A stretch of DNA of 64,000 bases from Massilia atriviolacea (GTDB lineage: Bacteria; Pseudomonadota; Gammaproteobacteria; Burkholderiales; Burkholderiaceae_D). Positions within the stretch are counted from its first letter, which is position 1. Each line of letters starts with the position of its first letter. This document shows positions 8,062 to 17,049 of the stretch, in pieces. Both the position numbers and the translations under genes were made by a program. The stretch covers positions 1-64,000 of the forward strand of contig NZ_RXLQ01000008.1 in the NCBI RefSeq assembly GCF_003953935.1, given 5' to 3'. The notes under the pieces are model-generated. The model saw only the letters and a program-made list of their open reading frames with translations. It searched no databases and had not been told where the DNA came from.

Positions 8062-9092
8062 CCCGGCGGATCGGCGTTGGCCGTGTTGGAGTGCAACATC
8101 GCCTTGATCCGCCGGATATGGATGTTCGACTGTTCCACGCGCTCGGCGTAGGAGGGGCTGGCGCTGCCCTCCGCACCCATCTTGACGAGCAGGTTCTTGT
8201 GCTCTTCGAACATGCGCAGGGCGACCCACAGGGTTTCCTCCATCTTCGCCGTCTGCTCCGCCAGGAGCGCTGCCGCCGTGTACGCGTGACCGGTATGGCA
8301 ACGGAAGCGCACGTGGTTTCCAACCTTCATTTGCCACAGCACGCCGCCGCAGCCGGGACAGTTGAACGGCAGCTGCGTCCCGAGGAACTCGACCGATTCC
8401 AGGTCGCTCAATACGCGCTCGGCGATCCTGGCCTCGACCGCGATATCGTCGGGAACGGCAATTGCCTTGCCGCGCTCGCCAAGCGCGAGCCGCGTCAGCA
8501 GGCTACCCATTTCCGCCAGCGGCACGCAGTGATCGACCTTGACATGGTTGAGCACGTTTTGCGGCATGTCCGGGTAGGCGGCGTCGGCCGGGTCCTGGAC
8601 CACGCAAACGCCGCCGCAGCGGCGGATCACTTCCATGCCCGAGGTGCCGTCGTCGAGATAGCCGGTGAGGATGACGCCGATGAGCCGGTTGCCGAATTCG
8701 ACGGCGGCGGAACGGAACAGGGGATCGATCGCGGGCCGCGCCCGGTTTTCGCGCGCGCCCTTGGTCACCACGGTTTTGCCTTGCGAGATCATCAGGTGGT
8801 GATCCGGCTGCGCCAGATAGATACAGCCGCTCTTGATCACGCCATGCTGTATCGCTTGCTTGCACGGCAGGTTGCCCTTGTCGGCAAGCATGCGCAATAT
8901 CGCCTCGTTCGAGCTTGTCGCCGTCATGTGCTGGACCACCAGGATCGCGGCGGGGAAGTCCGCAGGCAGTTGCGCCACGAGAGAGCTCAGCGCACTGAGT
9001 CCGCCAGCGGAAGTGCCGATCACGATCACCGGGAAGTCGCCCGGTCGTGTCGTGGAATCGGCGTTCGCCGTCTTTTTCGTCGATGCCGTCAT
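8058..9092 (-). CDS. stand-alone CheB-type protein-glutamate methylesterase
   Basis: The 344-residue protein has a CheB catalytic domain with the triad visible: S28 in IGTSAGGL, H55 in VVQHM and D148 in LTGYLDDGTSGM. It lacks the N-terminal receiver of classical CheB. Instead it has a C-terminal extension with CPGCGG and CHTGHAYT, a possible metal site, and a helical tail. Such receiver-less CheB proteins usually work beside hybrid sensor kinases rather than the flagellar chemotaxis array, which fits the neighbours here; no other che gene is adjacent. ATG 9092 is preferred because of an AGGA ribosome site. An upstream ATG at 9107 is possible. Confidence 0.9.
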   Translation of the reverse strand: MTASTKKTANADSTTRPGDFPVIVIGTSAGGLSALSSLVAQLPADFPAAILVVQHMTATSSNEAILRMLADKGNLPCKQAIQHGVIKSGCIYLAQPDHHLMISQGKTVVTKGARENRARPAIDPLFRSAAVEFGNRLIGVILTGYLDDGTSGMEVIRRCGGVCVVQDPADAAYPDMPQNVLNHVKVDHCVPLAEMGSLLTRLALGERGKAIAVPDDIAVEARIAERVLSDLESVEFLGTQLPFNCPGCGGVLWQMKVGNHVRFRCHTGHAYTAAALLAEQTAKMEETLWVALRMFEEHKNLLVKMGAEGSASPSYAERVEQSNIHIRRIKAMLHSNTANADPPG

Positions 9093-9299
9093 CAAGATTC
9101 CTATCATTGCGGATGCAGGGCTGCCGTCAGGAATGATGCCATACAAGGTGCGACGGCAGCGCGCGACAGCGCCAGGCACGTTGCAGGAATGTATGCGCAC
9201 TGACGTGGTCAAGGCTGGAATGGGCCATGTGGCATGGCCGACGGGCAAGTCTGGGGCGTGATAGACTCGGTTCCTCTCACCGGACTCCTTGCTTTTCCC

Positions 9300-10841
9300 A
9301 TGCCGCCATCGACGACGACGCTGCGCCTGATCCTCGGCGACCAGCTCAATCCCCTGCACAGCTGGTTCGGCGAGGTGCGCGCCGAGGTGGTGTATATACT
9401 GATGGAAGTGCGCCAGGAAACCGACTACGTCCGCCACCATGCGCAAAAGATCATCGCCATCTTCGCCGCCATGCGCGCGCTGGCGCGCCGGCTCGAACAC
9501 GACGGCCACCGCGTGCACTACCTGCGCATCGACGACCCGGCCAACCTGCAGGCGATTCCCGCCAATATCGACGCGCTGCTGGCCCATTACGGCGCCACCG
9601 GTTTTCAATACCAGGAGCCGGACGAGTACCGGCTCGACCGACAGCTGGCCGCCTACGCGGCGCAACTGGCGCTGCCAGGCAGCATGGCCGGCAGCGAACA
9701 TTTCCTGACCACGCGCGATGAAGCCGAACGCATTTTTGCGGGCCGCCCGCAATGGCTGATGGAGTACTTCTACCGCCAGATGCGCCTCGTGCACGGGGTG
9801 CTGGTGGAACCGGGCGGCAAGCCGGCCGGCGGGCAGTGGAACTTCGACCACGACAACCGCAAGCCGTGGCGCGGCACGCCGCCCGAGCCGTTCGACACGC
9901 GCGCGCAGCACGACCATGCGGCCCTGTGGGCCGGCATCGAGGCCGCCGGCGTGGCCAGCTTCGGCCGCCCCGACGCGGCGCGCATCGTCTGGCCGCAGGA
10001 CCGCGCCGAAGCGCTGACCCACCTGGACGCCTTCATCGAGCATGGCCTGCCGCACTTCGGCCACTACCAGGACGCGATGCACACGACGGCCACGCGCCTG
10101 TTCCATTCGATGCTCTCGTTCGCCCTCAACACCAAGATGCTGCATCCGCGCGAAGTGATCGCCGAAGCCGAAGACGCCTGGCGCGCCGGCCACGCGCCGC
10201 TGCACGCGGTGGAAGGCTTCATCCGCCAGATCCTGGGCTGGCGCGAGTACGTGCGCGGCGTGTACTGGGCCAGCATGCCCGGCTACGAACAGCACAATGT
10301 GTTCGGCCACGACACCCCGCTGCCGTCCTGGTTCTGGGACGGCAAAACGAAGATGCGCTGCCTGCGCCACGCCATCGGCCAGTCGCTCGACGATGCGCAC
10401 GCCCACCATATCCAGCGCCTGATGATCATCGGCAATTTTTCGCTGCTGGCGGGACTCGACCCGCACGCGCTGCACCAGTGGTATCTTGGCGTGTACGTCG
10501 ACGCGTTCGAGTGGGTGGAAATGCCGAACACGATCGGCATGAGCCAGTTCGCCGACGGCGGCCTGCTGGCGACCAAGCCGTATGTGTCGAGTGCGGCCTA
10601 CATCGACCGCATGAGCGACTACTGCAAGGGCTGCCACTACGATAAAAAGGCGCGCCTGGGCGAGACGGCCTGTCCGTTCAATGCGCTGTACTGGGATTTT
10701 TTCGAACGCAACGCCGACCGGCTGTCGGGCAATCAGCGCCTGGGCATGGTGTACCGCAACCTGTTCAACATGGACCAGGACGCGCGCGCCGCGTGCGCCG
10801 GGCAGGCGGCGTCGGTGCGGCTCCGGCTGGAACAGCTTTGA
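9300..10841 (+). CDS. Fe-S cluster photolyase/cryptochrome (prokaryotic (6-4) photolyase, PhrB/CryB-like)
   Basis: The 513-residue protein begins with the LRLILGDQLNPLHSWF signature of the deoxyribodipyrimidine photolyase-related group. Four cysteines, C354, C442, C445 and C458, have the same spacing as the [4Fe-4S] ligands I recall for Agrobacterium PhrB (350, 438, 441, 454). This supports an FeS-BCP enzyme that uses FAD and light to repair (6-4) photoproducts, or acts as a photoreceptor. The W/F-rich FAD region (about 270-420) is intact. It is transcribed away from the CheB-like gene, with 207 bases between the two starts. Repair versus signalling cannot be told from sequence. Confidence 0.93.
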   Translation: MPPSTTTLRLILGDQLNPLHSWFGEVRAEVVYILMEVRQETDYVRHHAQKIIAIFAAMRALARRLEHDGHRVHYLRIDDPANLQAIPANIDALLAHYGATGFQYQEPDEYRLDRQLAAYAAQLALPGSMAGSEHFLTTRDEAERIFAGRPQWLMEYFYRQMRLVHGVLVEPGGKPAGGQWNFDHDNRKPWRGTPPEPFDTRAQHDHAALWAGIEAAGVASFGRPDAARIVWPQDRAEALTHLDAFIEHGLPHFGHYQDAMHTTATRLFHSMLSFALNTKMLHPREVIAEAEDAWRAGHAPLHAVEGFIRQILGWREYVRGVYWASMPGYEQHNVFGHDTPLPSWFWDGKTKMRCLRHAIGQSLDDAHAHHIQRLMIIGNFSLLAGLDPHALHQWYLGVYVDAFEWVEMPNTIGMSQFADGGLLATKPYVSSAAYIDRMSDYCKGCHYDKKARLGETACPFNALYWDFFERNADRLSGNQRLGMVYRNLFNMDQDARAACAGQAASVRLRLEQL

Positions 10842-10877
10842 CTTGGGTTTTTCACTTTACGGGACATTGATTCAACG

Positions 10878-11801
10878 ATGACACTACATATCGAGACTGC
10901 GCTGATCGCTTCGTCGGCCATGAGCAAGGAGGGCCAGACGGTCTGGCTGAAGATGGAAGCGCTGCAGCCGAGCGGCTCGTTCAAGCTGCGCGGCATCGGC
11001 CACGCCTGCGAGGAATACGCGCGGCGCGGGGCCAGGCGCTTCATCTCTTCGTCGGGCGGCAATGCGGGCCTGGCCGCCGCCTGCGCCGGCCGTCAACTGG
11101 GCCTGCCGGTGGTGGTGGTCGCGCCGGAAACGACCAGCGCGCGCGCGCGCGAACTGATGCGGCGCGAGCAGGCCGAGGTGATCGTGCACGGCGCCTCGTT
11201 TACCGAAGCGAACGCGCTGGCGCTGTCGATGGTGGGCGAGCACGATGCCTTCATCCACGCCTTCGACGATCCCCTGCTGTGGACCGGCCACGCCAGCATG
11301 ATCGACGAAGTCGCGCACGCGGGCGTCACGCCCGACGCGGTGGTGCTGTCGGTGGGCGGGGGCGGTTTGATGTGCGGCGTGATCGAAGGCTTGCGTCGCA
11401 ACGGCTGGGACAAGGTGCCGGTGATCGCCGTCGAAACCGACGGCGCCGATTCGCTGGCGCAGTCGATCGAGGCCGGCGCGCGCATCGAGCTGCCGCGCAT
11501 CGCCAGCATCGCCACCTCGCTCGGCTCGCGCCAGGTGTCGCAGGCGGCGTTCGACTGGACCCGCGCGCACCCGATCGACAGCATGGTGGTGACCGACAAG
11601 GCCGCGGTGGCGGCCTGCATCCGCTTCATGGACGACCACCGCCTGGTGGTCGAGCCGGCCTGCGGCGCCTCGCTGGCGGTGGCTTACGCCGGCCGCCCCG
11701 AGCTGGCCGGCTTCAGGAACCTGCTGGTGATCGTGTGCGGCGGCGTGACCGCCACCGTGGCGCAGTTGCAGGCCTGGGAAGGCACGCTCGGCGCCTCATA
11801 G
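10878..11801 (+). CDS. PLP-dependent L-serine/L-threonine dehydratase family enzyme
   Basis: The 307-residue fold-type II PLP enzyme has the Schiff-base lysine K36 in PSGSFKLRG, the substrate loop SSSGGNAG (57-64) and a glycine-rich phosphate-binding loop VGGGGLMCG. The length and lack of an ACT domain fit catabolic serine/threonine deaminases (deamination to pyruvate or 2-oxobutyrate). It follows the photolyase gene by 36 bases on the same strand and may be co-transcribed with it. Its last bases overlap the 3' end of the convergent lipase gene. Exact substrate is uncertain. Confidence 0.85.
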   Translation: MTLHIETALIASSAMSKEGQTVWLKMEALQPSGSFKLRGIGHACEEYARRGARRFISSSGGNAGLAAACAGRQLGLPVVVVAPETTSARARELMRREQAEVIVHGASFTEANALALSMVGEHDAFIHAFDDPLLWTGHASMIDEVAHAGVTPDAVVLSVGGGGLMCGVIEGLRRNGWDKVPVIAVETDGADSLAQSIEAGARIELPRIASIATSLGSRQVSQAAFDWTRAHPIDSMVVTDKAAVAACIRFMDDHRLVVEPACGASLAVAYAGRPELAGFRNLLVIVCGGVTATVAQLQAWEGTLGAS

Positions 11802-13133
11802 GCTGTACAGGATGGCGGCCACCGCATCGTAGATCGGATACACGCGCGGCCCGGATTTGGGCCAGCCGATCATGTCGAAGTGGTCGTAGCCTTTGTAGTT
11901 CTGCAAAAAATTCCAGCTGCCGCGCAGCGGCGTGCCGCTGTAGTCGCGCACCGGATGCCCGGAGGGCGCGCGCATGCTGACCGTGTTGACCACGCCATCG
12001 TTGGCGAACCAGGTATGGTCGACCGGCACCCGGCCGAAGCCGGCCAGCGTATACGACCCCATGCCGCGCCGTCCGGCCGAGGGAATCACCCATTCGCCCG
12101 CGTAGGGGCGCGTGAGCGAGGCCATGTCGGCGCGCGGATACTGGAAGGCCGGGTTCTGGAGCGGGAACAGCAGGCGGTCGGTGTTGTTGCAGCACGGGCT
12201 GCCGGCTTCGGTGGCCTGGTTACTGATCGAGAAGTAATACACCGAGGGCGAGGTCTTGACCCAGGCGTTGAAGGTGCGCGCGCCGTCGGGCGTCATTTCG
12301 GCCTGGGCCGAGTCGAAGTTGTCCTGGTCCCAGAAGGGCGCGGCCATCACGCGCTGGTGGTAGGCCGCCTGCGGCTCGGCCGCGCGGCTGCGCAGGCCGA
12401 ATTGCTCCAGCCCGAAGTCCTGCGCCGTCTGGGCCGCGTTGCCGCCGTTGGCGATGCTGGCGATGCCGGTCGCGAGCTGGGTGAGGGCGGCCCCGGTTTC
12501 TCCCATGGCGTCGCGCAGGCTGGTGCCGTCGTTGGGCGAGGAAATGGTGGTGGCGCTGAGCACCCAGCCGGTCTTGCCGCCCTGGTACAGTTCGGCGCCG
12601 CCTTCGTCGCCGTGCGGCGAGCCGTTCTCCAGCAGTTCGATCAGGGCGCGGATGGTCTGGCCGCCCTGGCTGTGGCCGATCAGGTGGATCGGGTGGCGCG
12701 CATCCCAGGCCGGATACAGCGCGAGCGGGTAGCCGTTCGGATTGTTGGCCGCATCGGCGGCCCAGCACTTGCCCTCGGGCTGGCGCAGGGCGCCGAACCT
12801 GGCCGCGCTGCCCGTGTGGGTGCTGCCGTAATCGACGCAGCCCCCCTTGATCTGATAATACAGTTCGGCCGCACGGTCCCAGTTGGAACTGATCGCGCCG
12901 ACCGAGGCGGCCCAGACCTGGTGCTGGCCCTTGTGCGTGCGCATGTGGCCGACGATGTCGTCGAAGCCGCCCCAGTATTTGAAGCCGCTGCGGGTGTACT
13001 GCTCCGGGCCGAAGCCGAGGAAGCCGTGCACCAGGACGATCGGATAATTGTTTGCGGCTGAGGCCGCTTGGAAGGCGCAGGACAGGAAGAGGGCGGGGGC
13101 GAGGACTGCGCGCAGTACATTACGTGGCAACAT
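11796..13133 (-). CDS. secreted triacylglycerol lipase, family I.5-like
   Basis: This 445-residue exported lipase has a signal peptide at 1-26 (cleavage after AASA). The mature part follows the Geobacillus/Staphylococcus family I.5 plan: PIVLVHGFLGFGP and FKYWGG near the N terminus, SSNWDRAAELYYQIKGG..DYG, then nucleophile S155 in GHSQGG. The catalytic acid is D379 in ANDGVVNTVSM and the catalytic histidine is H418 in YDHFDMIG. It hydrolyses long-chain acylglycerols outside the cell. ATG 13133 has a GGAGA ribosome site; longer in-frame starts would bury the signal peptide. It lies 94 bases after another exported hydrolase gene on the same strand. No dedicated Lif foldase gene is adjacent, which this family does not need. 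Confidence 0.9.
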   Translation of the reverse strand: MLPRNVLRAVLAPALFLSCAFQAASAANNYPIVLVHGFLGFGPEQYTRSGFKYWGGFDDIVGHMRTHKGQHQVWAASVGAISSNWDRAAELYYQIKGGCVDYGSTHTGSAARFGALRQPEGKCWAADAANNPNGYPLALYPAWDARHPIHLIGHSQGGQTIRALIELLENGSPHGDEGGAELYQGGKTGWVLSATTISSPNDGTSLRDAMGETGAALTQLATGIASIANGGNAAQTAQDFGLEQFGLRSRAAEPQAAYHQRVMAAPFWDQDNFDSAQAEMTPDGARTFNAWVKTSPSVYYFSISNQATEAGSPCCNNTDRLLFPLQNPAFQYPRADMASLTRPYAGEWVIPSAGRRGMGSYTLAGFGRVPVDHTWFANDGVVNTVSMRAPSGHPVRDYSGTPLRGSWNFLQNYKGYDHFDMIGWPKSGPRVYPIYDAVAAILYSL

Positions 13134-13227
13134 GATTCTCTCCAGGCGAGAAAAAACGTCGGCACATTGTATAGTCATTTTATGCGCGCACGCGTCCGGT
13201 TTTTCGCGGCGTTGCCAAGACGTTACG

Positions 13228-14403
13228 TCAGAGGCTGCCGGTCCCGGCGCCGCCGCTGGCGCTGGCGCTGGCAGTGAGCAGCTTGTCCTTCCACACCACG
13301 TAGTCGTCAACCGAGTACAACTGACAGGGTTCCCCGCTGGTGCGCGCGCAGGCGGCCAGGGCGCGCGCGTGCGGGTCTTCGCCTTCCTCGGCCCAGCACC
13401 AGGCGCCGCTGGGCGAGACCGCGAATGCGCGCGGGGTCAGCTTGTTCAAATACTCGCGGTAGGCGGCGCGCCCGTTCTCGCTCAGGTAGGGCACGGCGGC
13501 GATGTCGTCGACGCGCGCGAAGTCGGTGCGCGGCACGCTCGGGGGCTCGGCCACGGCCACGATTTCGCGGGTCGGCATGCCGATCTGTTGCAGGAAACGT
13601 TCGGTGTCGCGCCACCAGACGCGCTCGCCGTCGCGGCTGGCGATCATGCCGTGCGCGTCGCGCTTGAAGGCGCCGAATGCGACCAGGCGCGCGCTGCCGC
13701 CGGCGCGTTCGAAGGCGCTGTGCATGCGCGCCACCAGCTCCGGTCCGAACAGGGAATCGTTGACGCCATACATCCACAGGCTGGGAATCTTGTTGGCCGC
13801 GCCGTAGTCGGCAAAGGCGTGCACCAGTTGCGCGCGCCAGTCGCAGCGCTCGCCATCGTCGCGCAGGCCGCCGGCGAAGTTGATCAGGCCGCGCACGCCG
13901 GGCACCGCGCGCGTGCCGAGGGCGATGGTGGCCAGGCCGCCGTAGGATTGGCCGGCCACGACGATGCGCTCGGGATCGGCCCAGTGCTGGCGGCGCGCGA
14001 AGTCGACGGTGTCGCGCACGTCGCTGGCCTGGGCGTAGCCGTTGGCGGTCATGTCGCAGCCGTGGTCGGCATAGCTGCCGGTGGAGCCGGCGAAACCGCG
14101 CCGCATCGGCACCAGCACCGCGTAGCCGCGCTTGACGAAGGCGGTGGCCATGAAAATGAAGCGCTCGCGCTGCTGTTTGCGCGGTTCGCCCGATTCCTTG
14201 CCATGATTGATGATCAGCAGCGGAAACGGGCCGGCGCCGTTCGGCCGGAACAAGGTGGTCTGCAGGTCCGACTGCTTGCCGGGCCCGGCGGGGATGGCGA
14301 TCACGGTTTCGTTGAGGCGGAAGTCGAGCGGCAATTCCTGCTCGACCGCGATCGAGGGGAGCAGGGTCAGCCCGGTCAGCGCTGCGGCGGACAACAGGCG
14401 CAA
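13228..14403 (-). CDS. exported alpha/beta hydrolase (dienelactone hydrolase/S9-like)
   Basis: The 391-residue protein has a hydrophobic N terminus (LLSAAALTGLTLLPSIA) that looks like a signal peptide. Its hydrolase core carries LLIINHGKESGE, nucleophile Ser in VAGQSYGG and a late His in KRDAHGM. The C-terminal quarter (about 300-391) is an extra Cys-containing region of unknown role. The start is doubtful: TTG 14403 has no ribosome site. A GGGAG sits just upstream of two in-frame ATC codons (14439 and 14436) that would add an arginine-containing signal-peptide head. The neighbouring lipase gene downstream suggests a shared role in degrading external substrates. Confidence 0.82.
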   Translation of the reverse strand: MRLLSAAALTGLTLLPSIAVEQELPLDFRLNETVIAIPAGPGKQSDLQTTLFRPNGAGPFPLLIINHGKESGEPRKQQRERFIFMATAFVKRGYAVLVPMRRGFAGSTGSYADHGCDMTANGYAQASDVRDTVDFARRQHWADPERIVVAGQSYGGLATIALGTRAVPGVRGLINFAGGLRDDGERCDWRAQLVHAFADYGAANKIPSLWMYGVNDSLFGPELVARMHSAFERAGGSARLVAFGAFKRDAHGMIASRDGERVWWRDTERFLQQIGMPTREIVAVAEPPSVPRTDFARVDDIAAVPYLSENGRAAYREYLNKLTPRAFAVSPSGAWCWAEEGEDPHARALAACARTSGEPCQLYSVDDYVVWKDKLLTASASASGGAGTGSL

Positions 14404-14752
14404 GGCGCGCCGGACGGGCGAAAATACGCTGGCGATGATGGACTCCCAATTGCCGAAAGGAATGATTCAATTCTATGCAGGGAGTTTTTGCTGAGCAATA
14501 CCGGAATGTCAATTTGCAGCGGCCGGTGTGAAAAATAGTTTCCGGATGCACGCTTCCTTGCCTGGATACGCATGCCGTTAATGCAAGATGGGCTGGCGGG
14601 GGCTGTGGCGTTTTGGCGACGCTGCGCGAACAATTACTGTCACTGTGCTCGCTTGAGAAACATTTCCTATGGGAAAAATTGTTCTCGCCATACCAGATCG
14701 GCGGTGTTAGCATTCTCCTGCCGTCCAATCCAGGCCATGTGCCCTCGTCCTC
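14404..14752. other. gene-free spacer between divergent hydrolase and chemoreceptor genes
   Basis: This 349-base stretch must hold both promoters. An inverted pair, GCGAACAATT (14626-14635) and AATTGTTCTCGC (14677-14688), separated by 41 bases, lies nearer the chemoreceptor gene and could be an operator. No convincing gene is seen. Confidence 0.5.
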
Positions 14753-16333
14753 ATGAAAAATCTCAGTATCGGAACCCGCCTGACGCTCGGTTTCGCCGTC
14801 GTCCTCTCGTTTCTGGTCGCCCTGACCGGCATCGGGGTATGGCGCATGCAACACGCCAGCGAGCTGACCGACAGCATGGTGAAACAGACGGTGCGCAACG
14901 AGCGCCTGATCGACGAGTGGGCCAAGGTGATCGAAGTGAACGCGGCGCGCACCACCACCGCCTGGAAGGTTAGCGACCCGGCCGATCAGAAACAGGTGGA
15001 AGCGCAGATGAAGGTCTCGTCCGCGCGCGCCACCGAGATCCAGACCATCCTGGGCGAGAGCGTCAAGCACCCGCGCGCCAAGGCGCTGCTGGAGCAGGTG
15101 CTGGAAACGCGCAAGGCCTACACGGCGGCGCGCGCCACGGTGTTCAAGCTCAAGGCGGCCGGCGACATGGCCGGCGCGGCAGCCGTGTTCGACAAGGACA
15201 TGGCGCACAAGCGCGAAGCCTACCTGGCGGCCCTGGCCAGCCTCTCCGATGAGCAGCGCGGGGAGCTCGATACGACCGCCGCCGAGATCGCCGCCCAGTA
15301 TGCGAGCGGGCGCACCATGCTCATCAGCCTGGGCGCGCTCGCCATCCTGATGGGGATCGGCTGCGCGGCGTGGATCACCGGCACCATCACGCGGCCGATC
15401 CGGGCCGCGGTGCGGGTCGCCGAAACGGTGGCCTCGGGCGACCTGACCAGCCGGATCGAGGTCGACAGCGGCGACGAGACCGGGCAACTGATGCAGTCGC
15501 TCAAGCGCATGAACGACAGCCTGGTCGACATCGTCGGCCAGGTGCGCGGCGGTACCGACGCCATCGGCACGGCCTCGCGCGAGATTGCCAGCGGCAACCT
15601 GGATCTGTCCTCGCGCACCGAGAGCCAGGCCAGTTCCCTGCAAGAGACGGCCTCGGCCATGGACCAGCTGACCTCGACCGTCAAGCTGAATGCCGACAAC
15701 GCGCGCGAAGCCAACCAGCTGGCCATCAGCGCGGCCGAGGTGGCCACGCGCGGCGGCGCGGCGGTGGCGCAGGTGGTGGCGACGATGAGTTCGATCAATG
15801 CCTCGTCGAGCAAGATCGTCGACATCATCGGCGTGATCGACGGGATCGCCTTCCAGACCAATATCCTGGCGCTCAACGCGGCGGTGGAAGCGGCGCGGGC
15901 GGGCGAGCAGGGGCGCGGTTTCGCGGTGGTGGCGTCCGAAGTGCGCACCCTGGCGCAGCGCTCGGCGGCGGCCGCGAAGGAGATCAAGGAACTGATCGGC
16001 GACTCGGTCGGCAAGGTCGACAACGGCACGCGCCTGGTGGACCAGGCCGGCAAGACCATGGACGACGTGGTCGCCAGCATCCAGCGCGTGACGCGCATCA
16101 TGAACGACATCACCGGCGCCAGCGACGAGCAGCGCGACGGCATCGAACAGGTCAACCTGGCGGTGACCCAGATGGACCAGGTGACCCAGCAGAACGCGGC
16201 GCTGGTCGAGCAGGCCGCTGCGGCAGCGGCGGCGATGCAGGACCAGGCGACGCAGTTGTCGCGGGTGGTCGGCGTGTTCAAGCTCGGCCAGCTGGCAGCG
16301 GGACGGCGCGACGCGCCCCGGCTGGCGCAGTGA
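14753..16333 (+). CDS. methyl-accepting chemotaxis protein (transmembrane)
   Basis: The 526-residue receptor has TM1 at about 10-29 and a periplasmic four-helix-bundle-like sensor at 30-188, rich in helix formers. TM2 lies at about 189-211, followed by a HAMP domain (212-265) and a long coiled-coil signalling domain. The highly conserved hairpin tip is at 361-393 ([20 protein letters not shown] and following). It relays a periplasmic ligand signal to CheA/CheW. The C terminus ends in APRLAQ without a CheR-binding NWETF-type pentapeptide. Its TGA stop overlaps the ATG of the next gene, suggesting translational coupling. The ligand is unknown. Confidence 0.95.
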   Translation: MKNLSIGTRLTLGFAVVLSFLVALTGIGVWRMQHASELTDSMVKQTVRNERLIDEWAKVIEVNAARTTTAWKVSDPADQKQVEAQMKVSSARATEIQTILGESVKHPRAKALLEQVLETRKAYTAARATVFKLKAAGDMAGAAAVFDKDMAHKREAYLAALASLSDEQRGELDTTAAEIAAQYASGRTMLISLGALAILMGIGCAAWITGTITRPIRAAVRVAETVASGDLTSRIEVDSGDETGQLMQSLKRMNDSLVDIVGQVRGGTDAIGTASREIASGNLDLSSRTESQASSLQETASAMDQLTSTVKLNADNAREANQLAISAAEVATRGGAAVAQVVATMSSINASSSKIVDIIGVIDGIAFQTNILALNAAVEAARAGEQGRGFAVVASEVRTLAQRSAAAAKEIKELIGDSVGKVDNGTRLVDQAGKTMDDVVASIQRVTRIMNDITGASDEQRDGIEQVNLAVTQMDQVTQQNAALVEQAAAAAAAMQDQATQLSRVVGVFKLGQLAAGRRDAPRLAQ

Positions 16334-16992
16334 TGGCTTTGCCGCAACGCCAGGACGCCGTGCACGCGCAGCAGGCCGCACCCGCGCGGCGCAGCGTCTG
16401 CCAGCAGTGCGCGCGGCCGGCGGCCGCCTGCATCTGCCGCTGGATTCGTCCGGTCGCCTGCGACGCGCGCCTGCTGATCCTGCAGCATCCGCTCGAAGTG
16501 AGCAACGCCAAGGGCAGCGCGCGCCTGCTGCACCTGAGCGTGGCCGGCAGCACCCTGGCCGCCGGCGAGGTGTTCGACCCGGCGCAGCTGTCCACACTGC
16601 TTTCCGTGGACGGGCGCCACCCGGTCCTGCTGTATCCGGAGACGCCGGACGACCGGTCGCTGGGCATGCCGCCGCCACCGCCCTTGCCGCCGGCGCTGTT
16701 GCGCGCGCCCGCCAGGCTGCTGCTGGTCGTGCTCGACGGCACCTGGCGCAAAAGCCGCAAGATGCTGTATCTCAATCCACTGCTGCATGCACTGCCGCGC
16801 CTGCCACTGAGCGACATGCCGCCCTCGCGCTACCGGATTCGCAAGGCGCATGCGCCCGACCAGCTGTCGACCCTGGAATCGGCTTGCCATGCCCTGGGTG
16901 AGATCGAAGGTGACCACGACAAGTTCCTCCCGCTGAGCCGCGCCTTCGACGATCTGATCGAGGCGTTTGTGCTGCATCAAGGGCGGCTTTGA
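16333..16992 (+). CDS. DTW-domain tRNA-uridine aminocarboxypropyltransferase (TapT-like)
   Basis: This 219-residue DTW-domain protein has N-terminal cysteines C23, C26, C33 and C35, which fit the structural metal site of the family, and the signature LDGTWRKSRKM at about 135-147. Family members such as E. coli TapT transfer the 3-amino-3-carboxypropyl group of SAM to tRNA U47. The start overlaps the chemoreceptor stop (TGATG), an odd partner for a tRNA-modification enzyme that may reflect simple packing. Confidence 0.87.
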   Translation: MALPQRQDAVHAQQAAPARRSVCQQCARPAAACICRWIRPVACDARLLILQHPLEVSNAKGSARLLHLSVAGSTLAAGEVFDPAQLSTLLSVDGRHPVLLYPETPDDRSLGMPPPPPLPPALLRAPARLLLVVLDGTWRKSRKMLYLNPLLHALPRLPLSDMPPSRYRIRKAHAPDQLSTLESACHALGEIEGDHDKFLPLSRAFDDLIEAFVLHQGRL

Positions 16993-17029
16993 ATGCTGCT
17001 TGAAATAGCGGCAGCACCCACGTAGAATA

Positions 17030-17045
17030 CTGTATGTTTATACAG
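17030..17045. promoter_or_regulatory. LexA (SOS) operator-like palindrome
   Basis: CTGTATGTTTATACAG is a perfect CTGT-N8-ACAG palindrome in TA context and matches the LexA box consensus of gamma- and betaproteobacteria. It ends four bases before the first possible start (17050) of the radical SAM gene, so it would block that gene's promoter. It implies SOS induction of the gene. Confidence 0.75.
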
Positions 17046-17049
17046 TTAA

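Noticed and set aside
5554-8337. Very long open frame on the minus strand (over 900 codons) opposite the hybrid kinase gene
   Set aside because: Composition is Arg/His/Gln/Val-rich without any domain; it mirrors the codon bias of the real plus-strand gene. Several others exist (13307-16678, 686-2317, 3337-5583, 32826-34787, 58003-60036).
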